A stretch of DNA of 29,094 nucleotides from JAKFEE01 sp036675815 (lineage in GTDB: Bacteria > Pseudomonadota > Alphaproteobacteria > Rhodospirillales > Magnetospirillaceae). A model generated the notes under the pieces. The model was not told the DNA's origin. It worked only from the letters and a program-made list of their open reading frames with translations, and made no database searches. Made by a program: the position numbers and the translations under genes. Positions 1 through 6,821 of this stretch are shown here, in pieces. Numbering within the stretch: the stretch's first letter is position 1; each line of letters opens with the position of its first letter. The stretch lies in contig JAKFEE010000051.1 of the NCBI GenBank assembly GCA_036675815.1, positions 1 through 29,094 on the forward strand, read 5' to 3'.

Positions 1-83
1 GCGACGACGGTCTCGCGCAGATCGTCCAGGCTGGTGGTCTGGCCGATGTTGCGGATCATGAACTCCTGGGCGCGCTGGTCGAT
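1..83. repeat. 83-bp direct terminal repeat (contig closure)
   Basis: Bases 1-83 are identical to bases 29012-29094, and the pump gene reads in frame from one copy into sequence beyond the other. This is what a circular molecule, a tandemly repeated unit or an assembly-graph loop would give. The reading frame through the repeat is the CusA-family segment that contains IRNIGQTTSLDDLRE. No replication, partition or mobilisation gene is present, so a self-replicating plasmid is not supported by content. Confidence 0.95.
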
Positions 84-252
84 GAAGCCGCCGGTGGAAT
101 TGCGGGCGAAGTTGGCCAGCGCCACCTCCAGCTCCTCGAACGAGACGCCCAGCGCATGCATGCGCTGCGGCATCGCCGGTCATGATGGTGACGGTGGGGG
201 CCGGTTGAGGTCGGGAAAGACGTCGACGGGCAGGCGCCCCAGCACGAACAGC
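1..252 (-). pseudogene. 5' part of CusA/CzcA-type RND pump, with internal deletion and frameshift
   Basis: This is the upstream continuation, across the 83-bp closure, of the pump gene at 26641-29094. Two blocks of family-typical sequence are visible. Block one, about 186-252, reads FVLGRLPVDVFPDLNRP and then, after a shift inside a C-run, TVTIMT; this belongs near residues 35-60 of a heavy-metal RND pump. Block two, 1-173, reads MPQRMHALGVSFEELEVA onward to GGFIDQRAQEF and belongs near residues 175-225. Roughly 115 codons between the blocks are missing, and the first ~30 residues (start codon and TM1) are also absent. An in-frame stop lies at 180-182 just upstream of block two. As written, no full-length pump can be made. 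Genuine decay and assembly collapse are both possible. Confidence 0.75.
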
Positions 253-271
253 CGCTGGCGCAGCACAGTAT

Positions 272-1207
272 GGCGCGCTGCTCGCTGCGCTCCACGGCCG
301 TCAGATTGGGCTCGATCACCGCCAGCACGTCGCCGCGCTTCACCGTCTGCCCCGGTACCGGAAACGGGAACGCGGGATCGGAGATCACCCAGGCCTGCTA
401 CGCCGGCTGGATGCGGGCGTAGCCGGCGGGATCGGGCACGACGCGGCCGACGAGGCGCACCGTGTCGGCCACCTCGCGCGCCTCGGCCCGGGCCGTGCGA
501 ACCTGCAGCAGGAATTGCGACTCCTTGGGCATGACCACCGCCTGCCCGTCCGCCACCGTCAGGGGCGCCGCCGGCGCGGGGCCATCGCCGTGGTCTTCGC
601 CGGCGTGCGCAAATGCCGAACCCGCGGCGATGAGGCTGAACAGCACGATGGCGGCGCCCGCGGCGGCGCGGCGGCCGAGAATCATCGTCGCGCCAAGCAG
701 CGCCGCCACGGTGGCGCTGCCGCCGGTCAACCAACGCCGCCAATCCGCGAGCAGCGCCATTGTATCCGCCGCTTCCGGCTGCTCGGGGGTCATCGCCGCG
801 GCGGCGCCGGTGACCAGCAGCAGATCGTCGCGCCCGGCGGCCGACACGGTCAGGGTCAGGTCGATCGGCTGGCTGGGCATGTCCCAGGCGAGGCGATACA
901 CCCCCGCGGCGCCGCTCGGCTCGGCGCGTAGTGCCGTCTTGCCGGTGTCCACCTCGATGGTGGCGTCGGCGATTGGGTCATTGCTGTCGATATCGGCGAC
1001 ATAAACCAGGGTTCCGCCGTCCCTGGCGGGTTTCAAAACGACCTCGAACACCTCGCCGCTGCCGGCAGCGCCCGGCTGGGCGCCGATGCCGGGCGGCGGT
1101 GGTTGCGATGCGTCGTCGTGTCCGGAATGGGCCTTGGCGGCCGTGGCCGCGCCCGACAGGGCGGCGGCAAGGGCGGCCACGGCAACGAGCAGTTGCCGAG
1201 GGTTCAT
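272..1207 (-). pseudogene. RND efflux periplasmic adaptor (CusB/CzcB type), nonsense codon and 3' truncation
   Basis: This would be the adaptor linking the inner-membrane RND pump to the TolC channel. ATG at 1207 has GAGG 6 nt upstream (a GTG at 1210 is also possible). The product begins with a signal peptide (ending near AKAHS) and a beta-rich extracytoplasmic domain (about 52-135). A hydrophobic stretch (about 163-200) follows, then a His/Asp cluster HAGEDHGD and the start of the adaptor core (SQFLLQVRTARAE, VGRVVPDP, YARIQPA). A TAG at 398-400 interrupts it in frame. The same frame continues after the stop with SDPAFPFPVPGQTVKRGDVL and EPNLTAVERSEQRA, a classic lipoyl/hairpin start. At about 272 the sequence jumps into pump coding sequence. 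The hairpin, beta-barrel and proximal domains are therefore absent, and family members are usually much longer. Probably non-functional unless the assembly is wrong. Confidence 0.75.
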
Positions 1208-1297
1208 CACAATCCTCGCGTGCCGGCAGGGGCGCCGGCGTCAGTCAACGGTCAATCTGGAAAAAAGCGCGGGAGCGTGCGGCGAGGCCGCAGTCGA

Positions 1298-1687
1298 TCA
1301 GGCGCGCGGCGGGCGCAACGGCGGCAGGAAGGCGCCCGAATCCGGCATCTGGTCGATGGCCGGCGCCGCGTCATCGCGGACGAACGTCAAGACCAGCGCC
1401 GTCCCGGCACTCATGCTCAGGATGGAACTACAACTCGCGGGCTGACAACGACAGTCGTCGCCGCCGGCCGCTGGTGCTTGATGGTGGCTGGCATCCAATG
1501 GCGCCTGGGATGCGCTCATATGCTGGGCATGATCGCCCATGTGCTGCTGATGCGGCTCTTCGTGGCAGAGGTCCGTGGCGGCAGGGGCGGCCGTCGGCTG
1601 ATCCGCCAGTCCCTGACCCGGCAGGCCGAGCAGCAGACTGGCCGTGACGGCGAGGGCAACCAGGAATTTGGCAAGAAGGCCGCGCAT
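1298..1687 (-). CDS. small secreted Cys/His-rich protein (CopL-like), first gene of the efflux operon
   Basis: A 129-residue product with a clear signal peptide (residues 1-28, hydrophobic FLVALAVTASLLLG). It carries a metal-ligand-rich middle (LCHEEPHQQH, DHAQHM, HHQAP, DCRCQPASC) and ends in LPPLRPPRA, a tail shared with small CopL-type copper-resistance proteins. I infer a periplasmic metal-binding or sensing accessory. The adaptor gene follows about 90 nt downstream on the same strand, so the two are likely co-transcribed. No Shine-Dalgarno sequence precedes the ATG at 1687, and a plausible promoter would start transcription almost at the ATG (see 1696-1724). The family assignment rests on composition and tail only. 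Confidence 0.6.
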   Translation of the reverse strand: MRGLLAKFLVALAVTASLLLGLPGQGLADQPTAAPAATDLCHEEPHQQHMGDHAQHMSASQAPLDASHHQAPAAGGDDCRCQPASCSSILSMSAGTALVLTFVRDDAAPAIDQMPDSGAFLPPLRPPRA

Positions 1688-1695
1688 GGGAACAA

Positions 1696-1724
1696 GTGTT
1701 AGCTATCCGCCCGGCCTTCGTCAA
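1696..1724 (-). promoter_or_regulatory. candidate sigma-70-type promoter for the efflux operon (possibly leaderless)
   Basis: On the minus strand TTGACG (1724-1719) and TAACAC (1701-1696) are separated by 17 nt. Transcription would start within a few nt of the ATG at 1687, which has no ribosome-binding site, so a leaderless message is possible. This is a two-hexamer match only. Confidence 0.35.
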
Positions 1725-1731
1725 CCGACGC

Positions 1732-1752
1732 TCACGAGGCAATCACGAGGCA
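1732..1752. repeat. short tandem repeat at the 3' end of the GH15 gene
   Basis: The 10-mer TCACGAGGCA occurs at 1732-1741 and again at 1743-1752. The second copy contains the GH15 stop codon (TGA on the minus strand). It may reflect a small duplication at the gene end; no function is inferred. Confidence 0.6.
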
Positions 1753-3545
1753 CCGCGGCGCACCGCCGGCCCGGCGCCGCGCTCGAGGTGGTATGCGGCA
1801 TTGATCAGGCCGACATGCGAGAACGCCTGGGGGAAGTTCCCCAAGAGCCGGCGCCGCACCGGGTCGTATTCCTCTGACAACAGCCCGACGTCGTTGCGCA
1901 GCCCCAGCAGCCGTTCAAACACCACCAGCGCCTCGTCCCGGCGCCCCACCAACGCAAGATTGTTGACGTACCAGAACGAGCAGGCCAGGAAGACGCCTTC
2001 GCCGCGCGGCAGGCCATCGATCGAAGGATCGGTCACGTAACGCGCGACCAACCCGTCCTGCAGCAGGAAGCGCTCGATGGCCGCAAGGGTGCCGCACACG
2101 CGGGAATCCGCGGGCGGCAGGAATCCGACCAGCGGCATGAGCAGCAACGAGGCATCGGGCACCGGGGCGCCGTAGTACCAGACGAACGAGTCGATCTCGG
2201 AATTCCAGGCGCGAGCGCAGACCTCCTCATGGATGGCGCCCGCCAGCGCCCGCCAGCGTGCGACCGGCCCGTCGAGTCCAAATCCGGCCGCACTCTTGAT
2301 GCTGCGGTCGAGAGCAACCCACGCCATCACCTTGGAATGGGTGAAGTGGCGGCGCGGCCCGCGCACCTCCCACAGACCGTGGTCGGGTTCGCGCCAGTGC
2401 CCCTCGAGAAAATCGAGCAGGGTCTTCTGCAGTCGCCATGCGTCCTCCTCATCCTCGCCGTCGGGATCGCGCTCGCGGGCTTGGTGCAGGGTGTCCATGA
2501 CCTCGCCGAAGACATCGAGTTGCAACTGGCCGCGCGCCGCATTGCCCGTTCGCACCGGCCTGCTGTTCTCGTAGCCGGCAAGCCAGCCGATTTCCGTCTC
2601 GCTCTGGTCGCGTTCGCCGGCAAGCCCATAAAGCACCTGCATCTGCGCCGGATCGCCGGCAATGGCCCGCAGCAGCCATTCGCGCCAAGCGGCGGCCTCC
2701 TCTTCGTAGCCGGATTCGAGAAGGGCCAGCAGCGTGAAGGTCGAGTCGCGCAGCCAGCAGTAGCGATAATCCCAATTGCGCACGCCGCCCAATGTCTCAG
2801 GCAGCGATGTCGTCGCCGCGGCGGCGATGCCGCCCGTCGGCCGATAGGTCAGCGCCTTCAGCGCCAGCAGCGAGCGCATGACCGCATCGCGGAACTTGCC
2901 GCTGTAATGGCAGTGCCCGGCCCAGCGTCGCCACCAGGCTTCGGTGGAGGCCAGCAGGGTGATGGCATCCTCATCGTAGGGCATCCGGAGATGCGATGGC
3001 AGCCACGTCAGCTTGAACGGCACGACCTGCCCGGCCGCCACCTCGAATTGGCCATAGGTATGGAAATCACGCCCATGCAAGGGCACGGGGGTATGCACCT
3101 CCAGCAGGTCTGGCCCGGCGATCGCCCGCATGCCTCCGGCGCGGCGACGCACCCACGGGATCGTCCGGCCATTGTTGAAGCGGATGACGATCTCGGTGCG
3201 CATCGCGACCCGGCCATGCCGGCCGATGACCAGCCGGACGAGGTCGTGGACGTCGCCCTCGACACAGATCGGCATGAAGTCGACCACGGTCACCGCGCCG
3301 TCGTCGGTGTCGAAATCCGTCTCGAGCACCAGGGTGTCGTCCCGATAGCGACGCGCGGTGCGCCGCACCTGGCCTTCCGGCGCGACCAACCATCGGCCGT
3401 TGTCGGGCGTACCGAGCAGATTGGCGAAGCAGGCGGCGGAATCGAAGCGCGGCAGGCACAGCCAGTCGATCGACCCGTCCACGCCCACAAGCGCCGCGGT
3501 GTTGGTATCGCCGATCAGGGCATAGTCTTCGATCCGCAAGGCCAT
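1743..3545 (-). CDS. glycoside hydrolase family 15 protein (glucoamylase/trehalase-like)
   Basis: A 600-residue cytoplasmic (no signal peptide) GH15 enzyme, full length for the bacterial family. It starts with the usual IEDYALIGDTNTAALVG and GSIDWLCLPRFDS and has an N-terminal beta domain to about residue 220. The (alpha/alpha)6 catalytic barrel follows, with RNWDYRYCWLRDS. The general-acid region is LWEVRG and the general-base region is LLSEEYDP near the C terminus. Members hydrolyse alpha-glucosides, and several bacterial ones act on trehalose; the substrate cannot be told from sequence. A perfect EcfG-type promoter ends 33 nt before the ATG at 3545 (3578-3602), which fits a stress-induced role, for example in osmolyte turnover. 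The gene runs toward the efflux operon, 55 nt ahead of it. Confidence 0.9.
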   Translation of the reverse strand: MALRIEDYALIGDTNTAALVGVDGSIDWLCLPRFDSAACFANLLGTPDNGRWLVAPEGQVRRTARRYRDDTLVLETDFDTDDGAVTVVDFMPICVEGDVHDLVRLVIGRHGRVAMRTEIVIRFNNGRTIPWVRRRAGGMRAIAGPDLLEVHTPVPLHGRDFHTYGQFEVAAGQVVPFKLTWLPSHLRMPYDEDAITLLASTEAWWRRWAGHCHYSGKFRDAVMRSLLALKALTYRPTGGIAAAATTSLPETLGGVRNWDYRYCWLRDSTFTLLALLESGYEEEAAAWREWLLRAIAGDPAQMQVLYGLAGERDQSETEIGWLAGYENSRPVRTGNAARGQLQLDVFGEVMDTLHQARERDPDGEDEEDAWRLQKTLLDFLEGHWREPDHGLWEVRGPRRHFTHSKVMAWVALDRSIKSAAGFGLDGPVARWRALAGAIHEEVCARAWNSEIDSFVWYYGAPVPDASLLLMPLVGFLPPADSRVCGTLAAIERFLLQDGLVARYVTDPSIDGLPRGEGVFLACSFWYVNNLALVGRRDEALVVFERLLGLRNDVGLLSEEYDPVRRRLLGNFPQAFSHVGLINAAYHLERGAGPAVRRGAS

Positions 3546-3577
3546 GGCGACAGCACTCTCTTGGTGACGTCAGGGTC

Positions 3578-3602
3578 AACGGCCAAGGCAGATGCAAGTT
3601 CC
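3578..3602 (-). promoter_or_regulatory. EcfG (general stress sigma) promoter of the GH15 gene
   Basis: On the minus strand GGAAC (3602-3598) is followed by 16 nt and CGTT (3581-3578). This is an exact match to the alphaproteobacterial EcfG consensus GGAAC-N16/17-CGTT. The expected start near 3570 leaves a ~25-nt leader before the ATG at 3545. Confidence 0.75.
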
Positions 3603-3693
3603 GGAAGGCCGGAGCGGTGCGCGGTGCGGCATTCCTGGCGATAGACTGCGATGATGAAACAGCGGAGGGACGCTGCGGGGTCCGCACCGCTCT

Positions 3694-4017
3694 CTATGCC
3701 AGTCCCAGAAAGACCATGATGGCCCGCTCCAGTCGGACCATGTGCTCCGATTCCAGGATCCCAACGCGCTCGCCCAGTCGGCCCCTCGGGACGGTCGTTA
3801 TTTTGTCCACCATGAGTCGTGAGGTGGCGCGCAGGCCGTTCCGCTGCGTTGGCTCGACGACCAAGCGGAACAACGGCGCCTCGGTTTCGTCCCCGGTGAA
3901 GACGCAGACCGTCAAAGATGCCGTCGCGTCGAAGCGGTCGTCCTGCACGATGACGACCGGACGCGGCTTGCCGACGTAGCCCACCCCGGACACCGTCCAT
4001 ATCTCACCGCGGTTCAC
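3694..4017 (-). CDS. mazF: MazF/PemK-family endoribonuclease toxin
   Basis: A 107-residue protein with the hallmarks of the MazF/PemK fold. MNRGEIWTV opens the first strand, RPVVIVQDD is the conserved core, and MVDKITTVPR carries the usual late Asp/Lys region. MazF toxins cleave mRNA at short sequences and are held in check by a partner antitoxin. The start overlaps the 3' end of the upstream antitoxin gene by 14 nt, so the pair is translationally coupled in the order antitoxin-toxin. Length and motifs look intact. Confidence 0.88.
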   Translation of the reverse strand: MNRGEIWTVSGVGYVGKPRPVVIVQDDRFDATASLTVCVFTGDETEAPLFRLVVEPTQRNGLRATSRLMVDKITTVPRGRLGERVGILESEHMVRLERAIMVFLGLA

Positions 4018-4237
4018 CCGCCTCGTCCTCGGAGACGGCGTCTATGAACGCCTGGTCCTCATCGGCGTGGCGGCTGCGGGCGACGGCCAGCGACTGCCGG
4101 TGTGCTTCGACGGCGAACGCGGCGCTGCGCGTATCGGGAACCCAAATTTGAACAGGCCGCAAGCCATTGGCGCGCATACGCTGGCGATAGCTCCGCACCT
4201 TGTCGCGCGAACTCGGCCTGCCGTTGGCAGTGGCCAT
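4004..4237 (-). CDS. mazE: MazE-family antitoxin (DUF3018 type)
   Basis: A 77-residue basic protein with RSYRQRMRANGLRPVQIWVPDTR, the signature of the DUF3018 MazE-like antitoxins common in alphaproteobacteria. An acidic tail (DEDQAFIDAVSEDEAGE) follows and probably wraps the toxin. The ATG at 4237 has GGAGG 6 nt upstream. Its 3' end overlaps the toxin start. A perfect 14-bp palindrome lies 17 nt before the start codon and is a natural site for autorepression by the antitoxin or the complex. Confidence 0.87.
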   Translation of the reverse strand: MATANGRPSSRDKVRSYRQRMRANGLRPVQIWVPDTRSAAFAVEAHRQSLAVARSRHADEDQAFIDAVSEDEAGEPR

Positions 4238-4253
4238 CCCAGACCTCCATGCC

Positions 4254-4267
4254 GGTTACATGTAACC
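4254..4267. promoter_or_regulatory. palindromic operator candidate of mazEF
   Basis: GGTTACATGTAACC is a perfect 14-bp palindrome 17 nt upstream of the antitoxin ATG, just outside its GGAGG ribosome-binding site. Toxin-antitoxin operons are usually autoregulated at such a site. Its position over the probable promoter is seen; the binding protein is inferred. Confidence 0.6.
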
Positions 4268-4549
4268 TATGCCTCCGGCGGAGGCGAGGCAAGGAAGATG
4301 GGAGTAGAGAAGGGTTTGATCCCGCTGTCGTCGAACGGAGCACATTCGACAGGGGAGAAATTGGCGGGGGGAACGACGCCGGAATCAAGCCTTCTCTGGT
4401 CGGTGCGCAAGCTCATGCGTTTGGACAAGGAACCGCGTTCCCGTCACCCTTGTTGGCAGGCAGGAACGGACGGCGGCGGTAGGGGCTTCCCGGTGCCGTG
4501 CACACCTGCCCAAGAGCCCCCGGTCACGCCGAAGCGGATGGAGACAGCT
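4268..4549. other. intergenic region before the AI-2E gene
   Basis: About 280 nt between the divergent mazEF and AI-2E genes. It is open in the frame of the downstream gene, but no start with a ribosome-binding site and no family-like residues are present until 4538-4550. It contains an EcfG-like element at 4429-4454. Nothing else was recognised. Confidence 0.6.
4429..4454 (+). promoter_or_regulatory. EcfG-like promoter candidate
   Basis: GGAAC (4429-4433), 17 nt, then TGTT (4451-4454). This is one mismatch from the EcfG consensus in the -10 element, with allowed spacing. It would place a start near 4461, about 90 nt before the AI-2E ATG at 4550. Weaker than the two exact matches in this window. 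Confidence 0.4.
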
Positions 4550-5713
4550 ATGGCCGACGACCGTGGCAGGAGGACCCGAGATGAACCCCATCGGGCCACG
4601 GCAGGGGCGACACTCGGCAAAGACGATGGTGAACTCCCGGCCGAGGCACGCTCGACCGACGGCGCCGAAGGCGAAAAGCGGGACCTGGTTCGCTTCACCC
4701 GCCGCGTTCTAGTGTTCCTTCTCTTGGTCGGCTTGGCGGCGGCGCTGTGGCAGATCGCGTCACTTCTGATCCTGGTCTTCGGCGGCATACTGTTTGCCGT
4801 CGTCCTAAGGCGCCTCGCTCATCTGCTGGCTCGTTGGACCCCCTTATCTCCGGGCGGAGCACTGGCTACGGTCCTGGTGCTGCTGGTGGCGCTGCTGGTC
4901 GGCGCCGGTTGGCTTTTCGGCCAGCAGATCGCCGCCCAGGCCCAGCAACTGAGTCAAATCCTGCCCAAGGGCATCGATCAACTGCGTCAGTCGTTGCAGG
5001 GCAGCGGGCTGAGCGGCCTTCTGCCAAGACAGACCGGCGGCAGCGGGGGCGGACTGCTGGGCAGCGGCCTCATCTCCGGAATAACCGGCGCGGCCTCGAT
5101 TCTGGTCGATGCGCTTGCCGGGATCCTGGTCGTCGCCTTCACGGCCATCTATCTGGCGGCTTCGCCGGGGCTGTACCGCCGTGGCTTGCTCCTGCTGCTG
5201 CCCAAGAACCGCCATGAGCGGGCAGGCGACGTGCTGGACGCGACGGGCCGGGCACTCTGGCTGTGGATGGTCGGGCAGTTCGTCTCGATGCTTACCATCG
5301 GCGTACTGGTGACCCTCGCCCTGTGGCTGCTGGGTGTGCCGATGGCGCTGGCCCTTGGCCTGATCGCCGGCGTGCTCGAATTCATCCCGATCCTCGGCCC
5401 GTGGCTGGCAGCGGTTCCCGCACTGCTGGTCGCCTTGACGACGGGAGGCATGACCGTGGTCTGGGTGGCGCTGGCGTATCTCCTCATCCAGCAGATCGAG
5501 AGCTATGCCGTCACGCCGCTGGCCGAGCGCTGGGCCGTGTCGCTGCCCCCGGCCTTGACCGTGGCGGCCGCGGTTGCCTTCGGGTTGCTGTTCGGGTTCA
5601 TTGGCCTGCTCTTCGCCACCCCCATCGCCGTCGCAGCCATTGTGATCATCCGCATGGTCTATGTCCGCGATACTCTCGGCGGAACGCCAAGCCCCTCGAA
5701 CATGCCGGGGTGA
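4550..5713 (+). CDS. AI-2E/PerM family membrane transporter (first copy)
   Basis: A 387-residue polytopic inner-membrane protein. A polar N-terminal tail of about 50 residues is followed by the family pattern: a hydrophobic pair (VLVFLLLVGLAAALW, LILVFGGILFAVVL), a third segment, an amphipathic helix rich in Gln (QQIAAQAQQLSQ), and a C-terminal block of helices. That block includes GVLEFIPILGPWLAAVPALLVAL, the conserved EFIP-GP motif. Members range from TqsA, linked to AI-2 export in E. coli, to permeases of unknown substrate. ATG 4550 has GGAG 6 nt upstream; an alternative ATG at 4538 lacks this. A second, divergent member lies at 8045-9220. Confidence 0.88.
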   Translation: MADDRGRRTRDEPHRATAGATLGKDDGELPAEARSTDGAEGEKRDLVRFTRRVLVFLLLVGLAAALWQIASLLILVFGGILFAVVLRRLAHLLARWTPLSPGGALATVLVLLVALLVGAGWLFGQQIAAQAQQLSQILPKGIDQLRQSLQGSGLSGLLPRQTGGSGGGLLGSGLISGITGAASILVDALAGILVVAFTAIYLAASPGLYRRGLLLLLPKNRHERAGDVLDATGRALWLWMVGQFVSMLTIGVLVTLALWLLGVPMALALGLIAGVLEFIPILGPWLAAVPALLVALTTGGMTVVWVALAYLLIQQIESYAVTPLAERWAVSLPPALTVAAAVAFGLLFGFIGLLFATPIAVAAIVIIRMVYVRDTLGGTPSPSNMPG

Positions 5714-5721
5714 AACGACTT

Positions 5722-5746
5722 GGAACCGCGATCCGGTTTGCCCGTT
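5722..5746 (+). promoter_or_regulatory. EcfG (general stress sigma) promoter
   Basis: GGAAC (5722-5726), exactly 16 nt, then CGTT (5743-5746), an exact match to the EcfG consensus. It points away from the AI-2E gene and toward the short ORF at 5773 and the AraC-like remnant at 5844. A transcript would start near 5756. Confidence 0.65.
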
Positions 5747-5772
5747 TGCACCCGTTTCCGGTGAGGACCGCC

Positions 5773-5874
5773 ATGGGGGTTCTGGCCGCAGCGGGCGGGC
5801 CATCACGGCTTCCTCTGCTGTTGACTCCGTCTCGGAGTGTTACATGCCGGAAGACGTGCATCTTCCGCCGCTGA
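5773..5874 (+). CDS. possible 33-residue small ORF behind an EcfG promoter
   Basis: ATG 5773 has TGAGGA about 5 nt upstream and lies some 17 nt after the predicted start of the EcfG promoter at 5722. The product (MGVLAAAGGPSRLPLLL, then a basic Cys-containing tail) resembles nothing I know. It overlaps the AraC-like remnant in another frame. It may be chance, or a leader peptide or former N terminus. Confidence 0.22.
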   Translation: MGVLAAAGGPSRLPLLLTPSRSVTCRKTCIFRR

Positions 5875-6217
5875 AGCAACAAGGAATCCTTTCACGGCCA
5901 CCCGGCACCATGGACGAGGTGATCCGCGCCGCCATCCGCTGGTTCGACATGTGGCTGCCGGACCGACCTGCGGAGAGGCTCTCAGCCGCCCACTCTCGCC
6001 TGCGGTGCCATATTAAGTTGCGCGCGCCGAAGAATTCATGCTGGACAACATGGAAAAGTCGGTCACCTTGAGCGACGTCGTCGCCGCTTCGGGCGTCAGC
6101 GAGCGCACGTTGCTCGTCGGATTCAAACGTTTCCGCGACGCCTCCCCGATGCAGTTTCTCAAACAGCGCCGGCTCGAGATGGTCTGCGAGGATCTGCGGC
6201 GGAGCGGCCCCAGGTAA
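5844..6217 (+). pseudogene. AraC-family transcription regulator remnant, frameshifted and truncated
   Basis: Two frames together give an AraC-type linker and first HTH. The first, from ATG 5844, runs to HIKLR near 6023. The second, entered by a one-base shift, reads RAEEFMLDNMEKSVTL, DVVAASGVSERTLL and GFKRFRDASPMQFLKQRRLE before TAA at 6215-6217. AraC/XylS DNA-binding domains carry a second HTH about 40 residues further on, which is absent here. The large N-terminal sensor domain is also missing; the 5844-6020 part is not recognisable. No active regulator is expected. It sits behind the EcfG promoter at 5722. Confidence 0.65.
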
Positions 6218-6380
6218 GCGGCGCGCCGGAGAGCGCGTTTTTGGAAATGGCGGAGGGAGTGGGAAACGCTCTCGGCTGGCCGAAAATCCGGGAAAGGTGC
6301 GGCTTTCGGCGCCCGCTCCACGGGTCCTCTGGGACTTCGTGGCCAAGGCGTTTCGGGTGGCCGCTTGGCCGGCGCCCTTC

Positions 6381-6403
6381 TTTACAGTTACGTACTTTCT
6401 AAG
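6381..6403 (+). promoter_or_regulatory. GTTACGTAC element upstream of the DUF3302/HlyD pair
   Basis: A T-rich stretch with core AGTTACGTACTTTCT, about 80 nt before the DUF3302 ATG. It matches the element at 16535-16557 at 17 of the first 20 aligned positions, including an uninterrupted GTTACGTAC and the flanking TTAC and TTCT. Its position suggests a promoter or operator. I do not know the binding factor. Confidence 0.45.
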
Positions 6404-6479
6404 CCTCGCAGGTCTTGGCCACCTAGTGCTCAGGGGCTGGTCGGCCAACGTCGGTTTCCGCTCGGTGAGGTGCAAAGTC

Positions 6480-6821
6480 ATGTTCCTGGACTACTTTGCA
6501 TTGGGCGTATTGATCTTCGTAGTGCTGACCTTGTTCTACGGGATCATCGCGATCCACGACATTCCCTATGAAATCGCCAAGCGCCGGGATCACCCGCACC
6601 AGGATGCGATCCATGTCGCCGGCTGGGTCAGCTTGTTCACACTGCACGCAATTTGGCCGTTTCTGTGGATCTGGGCCATGCTCTATCGCCCCAGCCGCGG
6701 CTGGGGCTTCCGCGAGGGCAGCGCCGCGGCGCCGCCTGCCGCGACCGAGGCGGCGACCATCGCCGATCTGCAGGCCAGGATAGCGCGGCTCGAGCAGCGG
6801 CTCTCGGAGGAGGCGCGCTGA
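6480..6821 (+). CDS. DUF3302 inner-membrane protein (YiaW-like)
   Basis: A 113-residue protein with two membrane segments (LDYFALGVLIFVVLTLFYGIIA and the one around AGWVSLFTLHAIWPFLWIWAML) joined by a conserved polar loop, IPYEIAKRRDHPHQDAIH. A C-terminal coiled coil (ADLQARIARLEQRLSEEA) follows. This is the DUF3302 architecture of E. coli YiaW, whose gene sits next to the HlyD-like yiaV, exactly as here. ATG 6480 was chosen because GAGG lies 9 nt upstream and the first membrane helix starts there; the open frame extends further up without family-like sequence. The stop overlaps the next start by 1 nt. Confidence 0.82.
   Translation: MFLDYFALGVLIFVVLTLFYGIIAIHDIPYEIAKRRDHPHQDAIHVAGWVSLFTLHAIWPFLWIWAMLYRPSRGWGFREGSAAAPPAATEAATIADLQARIARLEQRLSEEAR

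Noticed and set aside
2229..3644. 471-codon ORF antisense to GH15
   Set aside because: The GH15 frame is clearly coding with family motifs throughout; the antisense frame has low-complexity shadow composition.
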